Assembly (NCBI RefSeq): GCF_014649735.1
Contig: NZ_BMTP01000006.1
Coordinates: forward strand, 62,001-126,000
Direction of reading: 5' to 3'
Length of the DNA: 64,000 bases
DNA from: Streptomyces lavendofoliae
GTDB lineage: Bacteria; Actinomycetota; Actinomycetes; Streptomycetales; Streptomycetaceae
The translations under genes were made by a program, and so were the position numbers. This document shows positions 25,054 through 33,950 of this stretch, piece after piece. The stretch's first letter is position 1. Each line of letters begins with the position of its first letter. The notes under the pieces are model-generated. The model was given only the letters and a program-made list of their open reading frames with translations. It ran no database searches and was not told the DNA's origin.

Positions 25054-28000
25054 ATGAGCACCGAGGATCTGACCTTCGCCATGGAGGACCGGCTCGACGC
25101 CTTCTCCTCCAGCGGCGACGTGGCGTCGCTGCGGGAACCGGAGGCGCAGCGGCTGGCCGACCGGCTGTACTACGCGGTCGACTGGCTGTCGCCCCTGACC
25201 GGGGCGGCCGAGGGCGCGCGGGCGTTCAACGTCGCCGTGCTGCTGGGGACGTTCCACTGGTACCGCTACCAGCACGGCGGCGGGCAGGCCGACGCCGAGC
25301 GGGCCGCGTTCCTCTTCCGGCTGGTGCACCCGGTGGCCCCGCACTGCGTTCCCGCGGCGCTGTCGGCGGCGTACGCGGCGCTGGGGGACCCGGCGGGCGG
25401 CGGACCGGATGCGGAGCTTACGGCCGGGTACACCGCTCTCGCGATCGGCCTGCTGAAGGAGGTGGAGGCGGGTGGGGACCCGCGGCTGCTCGACGACGCC
25501 GTCGAGCTGTGTCTGCTGTCGGCGCGGGCGAATCCCCGGCAGGACGTGGTGTGCGCGGAGGCCCTGGTGACCCTGGGGAACGTCCTGACCCGCCGGTACG
25601 AGTACACGGGTGACGCCGACAGCCTGGACCGGGCCTTCACGGTGACCGTCAAGGGCGGGCAGTCGGTGCCGGAGGGCCATCCGTACCGCCTGACGTTCTG
25701 CTCGGGCCTGGGGCACACGGCGATCCGCCGGTTCGAGCGCAGCGGGGACCTCGACACCCTCGATCTGGCGGTCCGGGCGCTGCGGGAGGCGGCGTACACG
25801 GCACCCGCCGACCACCCGCACCGTGCCGCGTTCCTCACCAACCTCAGCTCTGCGCTGAGCCACTACCACCGGCACACCGGTCGCGCGGAGGCCGTCGACG
25901 AGGCGCTGTCGGCCCAGTTCGAGGCGGTGCGGAGCACCCCGCGCGACCACCCGGACCTGCCGAGCCGGCTGCTGAACCTCGCCGCCGCGCTGGAGAGTCA
26001 CCCGGGACCCGTCCGCGCCGGCGCCGATGACGACGGCGGTGCTGGTGGTGGTGACGGTGGTGGTGGTGACGGCGGCAGGTACGGGCTGGTCGTCGACCTC
26101 CTGCGGGACGCCCTCTCCCTGGTCGGCGACGGGCACCCCGACCGGCCGGCCTGCCTGCACCTGCTGGCCGGCGCGCTCGGCGAGCGGTTCGCGCGCGACG
26201 GGGACCCGAGGGACCTGGAAGACTCCGTGGCGGCGGCCCGCGAGGCGTCGGCAGGCACGGCCGGTGACCACCAGCGGCCGAGCCGCCTGCGGGGGCTCGG
26301 CCGGTCACTGCGGCGGTACGCCGCCCACTTCGGGGCGCCCGGCGCCCTCACCGAGGCCGTCGACGCGCTGCGGGCGGCGGAGGCGCTGTTGCCCGAGGGT
26401 CATCCGGAACGCACCGGAACCCTGACCGAACTGGGCTTCGCCCTGGTGGAACGCGCCGAGGCCACGGGCGCGCCCGGCGACCGGGTCGCGGCGCTCCGCG
26501 CCATGAGCGACGCCTCCCTGGTGTCCTCCGCCCCGGCGCGCGCCCGTGCCCGCGCGGCTGCCGCCGCCGGACATCTCGCCGCCGGGACCGGGGACTTCGC
26601 CGGATCCCTCGAACACTTCGCCCTGGCCCTCGCCCAGTTGGAGCTGACGGCCTGGCGTGGCCTGGAGCGCGACGACCGCGAGCGCCTGATCGCCGACCAC
26701 CCGAGCCTGGTCACGGACGCCGCCGCCGTCGCTTTACGGGCCGGGCGGCCGGAGCGCGCCGTGGAGCTCCTGGAGCAGGGCCGCGGCATCCTGCTCGCCC
26801 AGGCCATGGAGAGCCGCGCCGACCACGCCGGCCTGCGCGCCGAGGCGCCCGAGCTCGCCGACCGGCTCCGCCGGGTCCTCGACGAACTCGACCGGCTGCC
26901 CGACGGCCCCCATGGCCCGTCGGGGACGGCCGCGGTGGACGTGCGGGAGCGCCGGCGCGCGGGCGAGCGCCGCGTGGCCCTGGCCCGGAGCCGGGACGAG
27001 GTCCTGGCGGAGATCCGCGCCCTGCCCGGGCTCGCCCGCTTCCTGCGCCCTCCGGAGTTCGCCACGTTGCGCACCGCCGCCGCGCGGGGCCCCGTGGTCC
27101 TCCTCGTCCCGAGCCGGTACGGGTGCTTCGCGCTGCTGCTGACCGCCGAGGGCGTACGGGTGCTGGAGCTGGCGCTCGACGACCGGCAGCTCGCCGCGCG
27201 GGCGGTGGCCCTGACGGAGGCCCTGGACGACCGGCGGTCGCCGTTCAGGGCACGGAGGACGGTCGTCGACACCCTCGCGTGGCTGTGGGAGACCGTGGCC
27301 GGCCCGGTGCTGACGGCGCTGGGCCGCACCGAGCCGCTCGGTCCGGACGCGGCGGGCTCCCGCCTGTGGTGGTGCCCGGCCGGGTTGTTCACCCTGCTGC
27401 CGCTGCACGCCGCGGGGCGTCCGCTGCCGGGGGGCGACGGCGACACCGTGCCGGACCGGGTGGTCTCCTCGTACACCCCCACCCTGCGCGCCCTGCTCCA
27501 CGCGCGCGGGGGACGCCCCGCCGCGGCGGGGGCGCGCGCCCGCGGACTCATCGTGTCCCTGCCGTCCACCCCCGGCCTGCCGGACCTGCCGGCGGCCGGG
27601 GAGGAGGCCCGGGCGCTGCGCCTGCGGCACCCGGACGCCGCGTTCCTGACCGGCGCCGCCGCCAGCGCGCCGGCCGTGCTGGACGCCCTGTCCCGCTGTT
27701 CCTGGGCGCACTTCGCCTGTCACGGACAGCAGGATTTGACCCGCCCGTCGCGCGGCGCGCTCGTCCTGCACGACGGGCCGCTGAGCCTGCGGGCGATCGG
27801 CAACCTCCGGCCGGCGCGGGCCGAGTTCGCCTTCCTGTCCGCCTGTGAGACCCATCGCGGTGGTCTCGTCCTCGCCGACGAGGCGATCACCTTCGCCACC
27901 GCGCTGCAACTCGCGGGCTTCCGGGACGTCGTGGGCACCCTGTGGTCCATCGACGACGCCTTCGCCGCCGAGGTGGCCGGCCTGGTGCACGAACACCTGG

Positions 28001-28116
28001 CCCGGCCGGGCAACCCCGACCCGGCGACCGCCCTCCACACGGCGCTGCGCTCTCTCCGGGAACGCCGGCCGCGTGCCGTGCTGAGCTGGGCGCCCTACGT
28101 CCACGTGGGCCCGTGA
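25054..28116 (+). CDS. TPR-CHAT protein (caspase-like protease domain)
   Basis: 1,020 aa. The N-terminal ~600 residues are TPR-like helical repeats (units such as RRYEYTGDADSLDRAFTVT and RRFERSGDLDTLDLAVRAL), interrupted by a low-complexity ADDDGGAGGGDGGGGDGG linker near 325-345. The C-terminal ~330 residues form a CHAT domain: LVPSRYGCFALLLTAEG, the catalytic His in WAHFACHG (~887) and the catalytic Cys in FLSACETHRGG (~929), ending LSWAPYVHVGP. CHAT proteins are clan CD proteases used in bacterial conflict and programmed-death systems, with TPRs as sensors. Codon 561 is TTA (26734-26736), so translation should depend on bldA tRNA in Streptomyces. ATG 25054 follows GGGGGG. Divergent partners: 24605-24955 and 23751-24608. 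Confidence 0.9.
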   Translation: MSTEDLTFAMEDRLDAFSSSGDVASLREPEAQRLADRLYYAVDWLSPLTGAAEGARAFNVAVLLGTFHWYRYQHGGGQADAERAAFLFRLVHPVAPHCVPAALSAAYAALGDPAGGGPDAELTAGYTALAIGLLKEVEAGGDPRLLDDAVELCLLSARANPRQDVVCAEALVTLGNVLTRRYEYTGDADSLDRAFTVTVKGGQSVPEGHPYRLTFCSGLGHTAIRRFERSGDLDTLDLAVRALREAAYTAPADHPHRAAFLTNLSSALSHYHRHTGRAEAVDEALSAQFEAVRSTPRDHPDLPSRLLNLAAALESHPGPVRAGADDDGGAGGGDGGGGDGGRYGLVVDLLRDALSLVGDGHPDRPACLHLLAGALGERFARDGDPRDLEDSVAAAREASAGTAGDHQRPSRLRGLGRSLRRYAAHFGAPGALTEAVDALRAAEALLPEGHPERTGTLTELGFALVERAEATGAPGDRVAALRAMSDASLVSSAPARARARAAAAAGHLAAGTGDFAGSLEHFALALAQLELTAWRGLERDDRERLIADHPSLVTDAAAVALRAGRPERAVELLEQGRGILLAQAMESRADHAGLRAEAPELADRLRRVLDELDRLPDGPHGPSGTAAVDVRERRRAGERRVALARSRDEVLAEIRALPGLARFLRPPEFATLRTAAARGPVVLLVPSRYGCFALLLTAEGVRVLELALDDRQLAARAVALTEALDDRRSPFRARRTVVDTLAWLWETVAGPVLTALGRTEPLGPDAAGSRLWWCPAGLFTLLPLHAAGRPLPGGDGDTVPDRVVSSYTPTLRALLHARGGRPAAAGARARGLIVSLPSTPGLPDLPAAGEEARALRLRHPDAAFLTGAAASAPAVLDALSRCSWAHFACHGQQDLTRPSRGALVLHDGPLSLRAIGNLRPARAEFAFLSACETHRGGLVLADEAITFATALQLAGFRDVVGTLWSIDDAFAAEVAGLVHEHLARPGNPDPATALHTALRSLRERRPRAVLSWAPYVHVGP

Positions 28117-28145
28117 ACGCACGGCTCCGGGGGCGGGTCCGCGTC

Positions 28146-28361
28146 TCAGACCTGCTGGCGGGCGAACAGCTCCAGGTGGCCGCAGCCGGGGCAACGGTAG
28201 GCGTCCACCTGCCACTTGGGCCGCCCCATGCGGCGGGCGTTGCCGAGCGGACCGCGCGCGAGAGCGCCTTCCACCCAGCGGGCGTAGCCGCGCGAGTGTT
28301 CGCCCGCGTCCTCGATGAACCCCGGTTCCAGGCCGGCATCGCCGCACTGGCCGCACTTCAT
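28146..28361 (-). CDS. Zinc-ribbon protein, DUF6487-like (71 aa)
   Basis: MKCGQCGDAGLEPGFIEDAG at the N-terminus and YRCPGCGHLELFARQQV at the C-terminus give two CxxC knuckles that fold together around one zinc; W-x-x-G in the middle (RWVEGAL) is also typical. This layout matches the small PF20097/DUF6487 type as I recall it. ATG 28361 follows GGAGACC. Role unknown; convergent with the CHAT gene. Confidence 0.7.
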   Translation of the reverse strand: MKCGQCGDAGLEPGFIEDAGEHSRGYARWVEGALARGPLGNARRMGRPKWQVDAYRCPGCGHLELFARQQV

Positions 28362-28545
28362 GGTCTCCACGGCGGCAGTGTAACGAGGTGGCCGGAACAC
28401 CCGTCCTGGGCGGGGAGGGACGGTCGCCCCACCCGCGCCGTGTACGCCGCGCACGCTCGTGCGCCGCATGTGCCTCGCCGTGCGCGTCGGGTGCGCCGCG
28501 CGTGTCGCGGGCGCCGCCCGGCCCCCCCGGCCCCCGGCGGGGCCG

Positions 28546-29001
28546 TCAGCCGTCGACGGGCAGTCCGCGCGGTTCCTTGACGCGCTTCATGATGATCTGG
28601 GAGTTGACCTCCGTCACACCGGTCAGGGCGGTCAGCTTCTCGATCCAGAGGCGTTCGTAGGCGCGCAGGTCCGCCACCGCGATGCGCAGCAGGCAGCCGG
28701 GGCTGCCGAACAGCCGGTACGCCTCGATGACGTCCGGGATCTCCCGCAGGGCCGCCTCGAACGCCTCGACCACCTCGCGGTCGCGCTTGACCTCGATGGA
28801 CACCAGGACCTCGAAGCCCCGGTTCACGGCGTCCGGGTCGATGACGGCGCGGTAGCCCTGGATGACCCCGTCCTGTTCCAGCTGCCGTACGCGCCGCATG
28901 CAGGGGGAGGGCGTCAGCCCCACGCGCGCGGCCAGCTCCTGGTTGCTCAGCCGACCGTCTTCCTGGAGCTCGCGCAAGATGGCGCGGTCGATCTCGTCCA
29001 T
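28546..29001 (-). CDS. Lrp/AsnC-family transcriptional regulator
   Basis: 151 aa from ATG 29001 (ATG 29019 is an in-frame alternative). The N-terminal HTH (LREL QEDGRLSNQELAARVGLTPS, CMRRVRQLEQDGVI) is followed by the RAM ligand-binding domain (VSIEVKRDREVVEAF, GSPGCLLRIAV, TALTGVTEVNSQIIMK). Family members sense amino acids as octamers. It is divergent from L-asparaginase and aspartase genes, and three CATTGCGC-like boxes lie between them, so it most likely senses Asn or Asp and controls their breakdown. Confidence 0.92.
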   Translation of the reverse strand: MDEIDRAILRELQEDGRLSNQELAARVGLTPSPCMRRVRQLEQDGVIQGYRAVIDPDAVNRGFEVLVSIEVKRDREVVEAFEAALREIPDVIEAYRLFGSPGCLLRIAVADLRAYERLWIEKLTALTGVTEVNSQIIMKRVKEPRGLPVDG

Positions 29002-29002
29002 G

Positions 29003-29082
29003 GCGCAATTATCCACCACAAGGGAACGCGATGACGCGAATATCGGTCATCCCATTGCGCGTGCCCTCCCCTATCATTGCGC
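29003..29082. promoter_or_regulatory. Lrp operator candidates, three (A/C)ATTGCGC boxes
   Basis: GCGCAATT (29003-29010, inverse) beside the lrp start; CATTGCGC at 29053-29060; CATTGCGC at 29075-29082, the last overlapping a TATCAT -10-like hexamer (29072-29077) for the asparaginase gene. Spacing between the last two is 22 bp, about two helical turns. Confidence 0.55.
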
Positions 29083-29146
29083 CCGGACAGCACAGGGGGC
29101 GCGTCGAGTGCGACGCCGGACGTGAACGAGAAGAGGACAAGGGACC

Positions 29147-30157
29147 GTGAAGCGGATCGTCGTCATCAGCACCGGCGGAACCATAGCCAGCCGCTGGCAG
29201 GGATCCGGCTTCGCCGCCGACGCGCACGGCCAGGAGGTCATGGCGACCGCCGCCGTGCCCGAGGGCGTCGCCATCGAGGTCGTCGACCTGTTCAGCGTGA
29301 ACAGCCCCCGCCTCACCACCGCGCACCAGCTCACCCTGGTGCGGACCGTGCACGAGGTCCTCGGGGACCCGGGCGTCGACGGCGTCGTCGTCACGCACGG
29401 CACGGACACCCTGGAGGAGTCGGCCTTCCTCGTCGACCTGTACCACGACGACCCGCGCCCCGTGGTGTTCACCGGGGCTCAGCTGCCGCTGGACGCGGAG
29501 GACGGCGACGGGCCCCGCAACCTCCACGACGCCCTGCTGACCGCCTCCCGTACCCGCGACCTGGGGGTCCTGGTGGCGTTCGACGGCAAGGTGCACGCGG
29601 CGCGCGGCACGGTCAAGACGCACACCGTCGGCGCCGACGCCTTCGCCGACCCGTCCCACGCGCGCGTGGGCGACATCGGGTTCGGCAAGGTCTCCGTACG
29701 GCGCCATCCGTCGCGCCCGGCCGCGCTGCCCCTGCCCGGCGTACCGGAGAGCCGGCCCCGGGTGGACATGGTGATGCACCACGCCGACGGCGACCCGCTC
29801 CTGCTGAACGCCGCCGTCGAGGCCGGTGCCCAGGGCGTGGTCCTGGTCGCCACCGGCGCCGGGAACGCCACCCCCGAGGTCGTCTCGGCCGTCGCCGCCG
29901 CCACCGCGCGGGGCGTACTCGTCGCCCTGACCACCCGCGTCCCCTCCGGGCCGGTCTCCCAGATCTACACGCACGGCGGCGGTGTCGACCTCGTCGCCGC
30001 GGGCGCCGTCCCCACCGGTCTCCTCCGCGCCGGGCAGGCCCGCGTCGCCGTCCTGGCCGCCGTGCTCGCGACCACCGACACCGATGAGCGCGTACGGGTG
30101 CTGCGGCATGTGCTCGGCCAGCCCGTGCCCGTGCCCGCCGAGCCGGCCCGTACCTGA
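29147..30157 (+). CDS. ansA: L-asparaginase (type I/II family)
   Basis: Hydrolyses L-asparagine to aspartate and ammonia. 336 aa, usual length. Both active-site threonine motifs are present: STGGTIAS (T12) and VVVTHGTDTLEES (~81-92), plus the conserved Lys of GTVKTHTVGA and AQLPLDAEDGDGPRNL. No signal peptide, so cytosolic. Start behind AAGAGGACAAGGGACC. Next is aspartase, 130 bases on; together they convert Asn to fumarate plus two ammonia. Likely under the divergent Lrp. Confidence 0.93.
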   Translation: MKRIVVISTGGTIASRWQGSGFAADAHGQEVMATAAVPEGVAIEVVDLFSVNSPRLTTAHQLTLVRTVHEVLGDPGVDGVVVTHGTDTLEESAFLVDLYHDDPRPVVFTGAQLPLDAEDGDGPRNLHDALLTASRTRDLGVLVAFDGKVHAARGTVKTHTVGADAFADPSHARVGDIGFGKVSVRRHPSRPAALPLPGVPESRPRVDMVMHHADGDPLLLNAAVEAGAQGVVLVATGAGNATPEVVSAVAAATARGVLVALTTRVPSGPVSQIYTHGGGVDLVAAGAVPTGLLRAGQARVAVLAAVLATTDTDERVRVLRHVLGQPVPVPAEPART

Positions 30158-30165
30158 CTCGCCGC

Positions 30166-30188
30166 GCGCCGGGCTGCGCGCCCGGCGC
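30166..30188 (+). terminator. Hairpin between asparaginase and aspartase genes
   Basis: GCGCCGGGC (30166-30174) pairs with GCCCGGCGC (30180-30188), 5-nt loop, nine bases after the asparaginase stop. Could be a partial terminator or an RNA-stability element in the operon. Confidence 0.5.
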
Positions 30189-30287
30189 CCCGGGTGCCCG
30201 CCCGCACCCGTCCTCCGCCGCCGGCCACCCCGTCCCCCCGCCGACAACGCCCCCGCCCCGCCGCCCACAGGAAGCCGTACCGCCACC

Positions 30288-31709
30288 ATGGTCACCATGC
30301 CCGCCCCCGCCGACACGTTCCGCGTCGAGCACGACCTGCTGGGCGACCGTGACGTCCCCGCCGACGCGTACTACGGGATCCACACCCTGCGGGCCGTCGA
30401 GAACTTCCCCATCACCGGCACCCCCATCAGCGCCTACCCCGAGCTCGTCACCGCCCTCGCCTGCGTCAAGCAGGCCGCCGCCCTCGCCAACCGCGACCTC
30501 GGCCTCCTGGAACCGCTGAAGGCCGACGCGATCGTCGCCGCCTGCGAGGAGATCCGGGCGGGGAAGCTGCACGAGGCGTTCGTCGTCGACGTCATCCAGG
30601 GCGGCGCCGGCACCTCGACCAACATGAACGCCAACGAGGTCGTCGCCAACCGGGCCCTGGAGCTCCTCGGGCACGACCGGGGCGACTACGGGCGGCTGCA
30701 CCCGCTGGAGGACGTCAACGCCGGCCAGAGCACCAACGACGTCTACCCGACGGCCGTCAAGATCGCCCTCGACCTCACCGCCCGGCGGCTCCTGGACGCC
30801 ATGGAGGTGCTGCGGGACGCGTTCGCCGCCAAGGCGCGGGAGTTCGCCGACGTCCTCAAGATGGGCCGCACCCAGCTCCAGGACGCGGTGCCGATGACGC
30901 TGGGCCAGGAGTTCGCCACATACGCGATCATGCTGGAGGAGGACCGCAAGCGGCTCGCCGAGGCGTGCGCGCTGATCCGCGAGATCAACCTCGGCGGTAC
31001 CGCCATCGGCACCGGCCTCAACGCCCACCCCGAGTACGCGGCGCTCGCCTCCCGCCACCTGCGCGAGATCACCGGGCTTCCGCTGACCGTCGCCGACGAC
31101 CTCGTCGAGGCCACCCAGGACGCCGGCGCGTTCGTCCAGCTGTCGGGGGTGCTGAAGCGGATCGCCGTCAAGCTGTCCAAGACGTGCAACGACCTGCGGC
31201 TGCTGTCCTGCGGGCCGCGCGCCGGGTTCGCGGAGATCAACCTGCCGCCCGTCCAGGCCGGTTCGAGCATCATGCCCGGCAAGGTCAACCCGGTGGTCCC
31301 CGAGGTCGTCAACCAGATCGCGTTCGAGGTCATCGGCAACGACATGGCGGTGACCATGGCCGCCGAGGCGGGCCAGCTCCAGCTGAACGCCTTCGAACCG
31401 CTCATCGCGCACAGCCTCCTCAAGAGCCTGACGCACCTGCGCGCCGGCTGCCTGACCCTCGCCGGGCGCTGCGTCAACGGCATCACGGCCAACCGCGAGC
31501 ACCTCGCCCACCTCGTCGCCCACTCCATCGGCCTGGTGACCGCGCTCAACCCGCACATCGGGTACGAGCAGGCCACCGCCGTCGCCCAGGAGGCGCTGGC
31601 CTCCGGCCGCAGCGTCCAGGAACTCGTCCTGGAGCGGGGGCTGCTGACGGAGGACCGGTTGCGCGAGATCCTCCACCCCGACAACATCGCCCGTCCGCAC
31701 GCCCGCTGA
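30288..31709 (+). CDS. aspA: Aspartate ammonia-lyase (aspartase)
   Basis: Fumarase/aspartase superfamily, 473 aa. Deaminates L-aspartate to fumarate. Landmarks: RVEHDLLGDRDVPADAYYGI at the start, TSTNMNANEVVANRA, the substrate loop GRTQLQDAVPMTLGQE and the superfamily signature GSSIMPGKVNP (~324). Aspartase-type rather than FumC because of YGIHTLRAVENFPI and FVQLSGVLKRIAVKLSK. ATG 30288 or 30297; the ribosome site (CAGGAAG) is distant. Paired functionally with the upstream asparaginase. Confidence 0.94.
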   Translation: MVTMPAPADTFRVEHDLLGDRDVPADAYYGIHTLRAVENFPITGTPISAYPELVTALACVKQAAALANRDLGLLEPLKADAIVAACEEIRAGKLHEAFVVDVIQGGAGTSTNMNANEVVANRALELLGHDRGDYGRLHPLEDVNAGQSTNDVYPTAVKIALDLTARRLLDAMEVLRDAFAAKAREFADVLKMGRTQLQDAVPMTLGQEFATYAIMLEEDRKRLAEACALIREINLGGTAIGTGLNAHPEYAALASRHLREITGLPLTVADDLVEATQDAGAFVQLSGVLKRIAVKLSKTCNDLRLLSCGPRAGFAEINLPPVQAGSSIMPGKVNPVVPEVVNQIAFEVIGNDMAVTMAAEAGQLQLNAFEPLIAHSLLKSLTHLRAGCLTLAGRCVNGITANREHLAHLVAHSIGLVTALNPHIGYEQATAVAQEALASGRSVQELVLERGLLTEDRLREILHPDNIARPHAR

Positions 31710-31819
31710 CCCGCGCGACCGACGGCCGGCACGGCCGGGCGTCCGGCCGATCGGGTGACGGCGGCGCCCCGCACGCGCCGGTGCCGGACGTGCCACGGCG
31801 CGACGGTGATCATGCCGTC

Positions 31820-33433
31820 ATGACGCTCCCCCGCTTCCGGATGCCGCGCCCGCACGGGCTCCTGGCCCTGGCCTGCCTGTGCTCCCTGGTGTCGGCGCCC
31901 CTGTGGGCCGACCGGGCCGCCTCCGCCCGGCCCGCCGGTCAGGCGGGGACCTCGTTCCGCGCGCCCACGCCGGGTGAGCGGACCGCGGACGCGCGGCTGG
32001 ACGCCGTCCGCCACGATCCGCGGTCGCTGCGCCGGTTCTTCGAGCGGCTGCCGAAGGGCGGGGACCTGCACCACCACCTGGCGGGCGCGGTGGCGACCGA
32101 GTACCTGATCGAACTGGCCGCCGGGGACGGCTCGTGCGTCGAGACCCCGGCCATGACCGCCGTGCCGCCGCCGTGCGGTCCGGGCACCCGCCCCGCCTCG
32201 GACGCCCGCCGTGACCGGGCCTTCCACGACGCGATCGTGCGGGCCTGGTCGATGCAGGACTTCCCTCCCGGCGGCAACGGCCACGACCACTTCTTCGCCA
32301 CCTTCGGCAAGTTCCAGGCAGTGGCCGAACGGCACCGCGGCAAGGTGCTGGCCCACGTCGCCGACCGGGCGGCCGCACAGAACCAGTTCTACCTGGAGAC
32401 GATGGTGACGCCGGCGGCCGAGGCCGCGGACCGGGTCGCGGCCGGGATCGGGCCGGGCAGCGATCCCGCCCGGCTGCACGACAGGCTCGTCTCCGGCGGC
32501 CGGCTGGACCGGCTGGTGGACCGCGCCCGGAAGGAGGCGGACGCCGCCGAGCGCGAGTTCCGTGCCGCCGCGCGCTGCGGCACCCCGGCGGCCCGGCCCG
32601 CCTGTGGTCTGGCCGTGCGCTTCATCTCGCAGGTCTACCGGCTGGGTTCCCCCGAGCGGGTGTTCACACAGATGGCGTTGGGCATGCGCCTGGCCGAGCG
32701 TGATCCCCGGTTCGTGGCGGTCAACCTCGTCCAGCCCGAGGACGCGCGGGCGGCGACGGCCGGCTACCGCCTGCACATGCGGATGCTCGCCCACCTGCGG
32801 GGGGTGTATCCGCGCGCTCGTCTCACCCTGCACGCGGGTGAGCTGTGGCCGGGACTGGTCGATCCCCGGGACCTGACGTTCCACATCGGCGAGGCGGTCG
32901 GCGTGGCCCGTGCCGAACGGATCGGCCACGGGGTGTCCCTCCTTCACGAGGACGACTGGCGGGGGACCGTCCGCACCATGGCGGCCCGGGAGGTCGCCGT
33001 CGAGGTGCCATTCACCAGCAACGCCCAGATCCTCGGCGTACAGGGGCACGACCACCCCTTCGACACCTATCGCCGCCACGGCGTTCCGGTGGTTCTGGCC
33101 ACGGACGATCCGGGCGTCTCGCGCATCGACATCAGCCACGAGTACCAGTACGCCGCCGAGACCTACGGGCTGTCCTACCGCGAGCTGAAGGACCTGGCCC
33201 GCGCGAGCCTGGAGTACGCCTTCCTCCCCGGCGCCGGCCTGTGGCGGGGCAACCCCACCCGTGACGGGTACCGCCCGGCCGCCCCGTGCTCGGGCACACG
33301 GCTCGGCACGGGTACGCCCGCTCCCGCATGCCGCGCGCTGCTCCGCTCCAGCGCCAAGGCCGCGGTGCAGTGGCGTCAGGAGGCGGCGTTCCACGCCTTC
33401 GAACGCATCCCGGTCGCCCTCCGCAGGCCGTGA
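31820..33433 (+). CDS. Secreted adenosine-deaminase-like hydrolase
   Basis: 537 aa. A signal peptide (LLALACLCSLVSAPLWA, cleavage about 30) precedes a metal-dependent deaminase domain: GGDLHHHLAGAV (~80-91, metal HxH), LHAGELWPG (His and Glu), RIGHG and LATDDPGV with the terminal metal Asp. This resembles extracellular ADGF/CECR1-type adenosine deaminases. Several Cys pairs (CVETPAM...PPPCG; CGTPAARPACG) suggest disulphides outside the cell. Probably scavenges nucleosides or detoxifies a nucleoside. ATG 31820 lacks a good ribosome site; upstream hairpins separate it from aspA. Confidence 0.88.
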   Translation: MTLPRFRMPRPHGLLALACLCSLVSAPLWADRAASARPAGQAGTSFRAPTPGERTADARLDAVRHDPRSLRRFFERLPKGGDLHHHLAGAVATEYLIELAAGDGSCVETPAMTAVPPPCGPGTRPASDARRDRAFHDAIVRAWSMQDFPPGGNGHDHFFATFGKFQAVAERHRGKVLAHVADRAAAQNQFYLETMVTPAAEAADRVAAGIGPGSDPARLHDRLVSGGRLDRLVDRARKEADAAEREFRAAARCGTPAARPACGLAVRFISQVYRLGSPERVFTQMALGMRLAERDPRFVAVNLVQPEDARAATAGYRLHMRMLAHLRGVYPRARLTLHAGELWPGLVDPRDLTFHIGEAVGVARAERIGHGVSLLHEDDWRGTVRTMAAREVAVEVPFTSNAQILGVQGHDHPFDTYRRHGVPVVLATDDPGVSRIDISHEYQYAAETYGLSYRELKDLARASLEYAFLPGAGLWRGNPTRDGYRPAAPCSGTRLGTGTPAPACRALLRSSAKAAVQWRQEAAFHAFERIPVALRRP

Positions 33434-33500
33434 TCCCCGTCGGCCCCCGGCTCCGGCCCCGGCCGTCGGGTGGCCGTCGGCCGGGACCGGGGGCGGTGTC

Positions 33501-33950
33501 TCACCGGTCGTCGTGGAGGGCGACGTCGAACCGGTCGCCGTAGGGGTCGCTCCGGCCCTCGGGGGTCAGGAGCAGGATCAGGGGCGACGGTTCGCCGGCG
33601 AAGCGGACCTCCACGGAAGCCGTCTTCTCGCCCTGGCCGAAGTCCGCCGTGGCGGGACGCTGCGCGGCGGCGCCCCAGCGCGCCACCCAGCGTTCGGCGT
33701 CGCTCTCCGTGCCGCCGTCCTGTCCGGCCCGGTCCGCCAGTCCGTCGGCGTCGCGGGCCTTGAGACGGGCCAGGACGTGCTCGGTGACGGCGAGGGTGCC
33801 GGGAGTGGGGCGGCCGGTGACGGTCAGGTCGAGTCCGGCCGTGCCGTCCCTGACGCGCTCGGGGGTCTTGTCGGTGGCCAGGGCGTCACAGCCGCCGAGG
33901 AGCAGCACGAGCGCTCCGGCCAGCGACGCGGCGGTGTGCGTACGCCTCAC
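33501..33950 (-). CDS. Lipoprotein of unknown function (149 aa)
   Basis: GTG 33950 follows AAAGAGG. The leader VRRTHTAASLAGALVLLLGGC ends in a lipobox (LGGC, Cys21). The mature protein contains a weakly structured β-rich part (TADFGQGEKTASVEVRFAG, PSPLILLLTPEGRSDPYGD). No domain recognised. Outer surface of the cell membrane expected. Confidence 0.65.
   Translation of the reverse strand: MRRTHTAASLAGALVLLLGGCDALATDKTPERVRDGTAGLDLTVTGRPTPGTLAVTEHVLARLKARDADGLADRAGQDGGTESDAERWVARWGAAAQRPATADFGQGEKTASVEVRFAGEPSPLILLLTPEGRSDPYGDRFDVALHDDR

Noticed and set aside
30965..31819. Upstream extension of the adenosine-deaminase-like frame into aspA
   Set aside because: It overlaps aspA in another frame. 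The signal peptide beginning at 31820 marks the true start.
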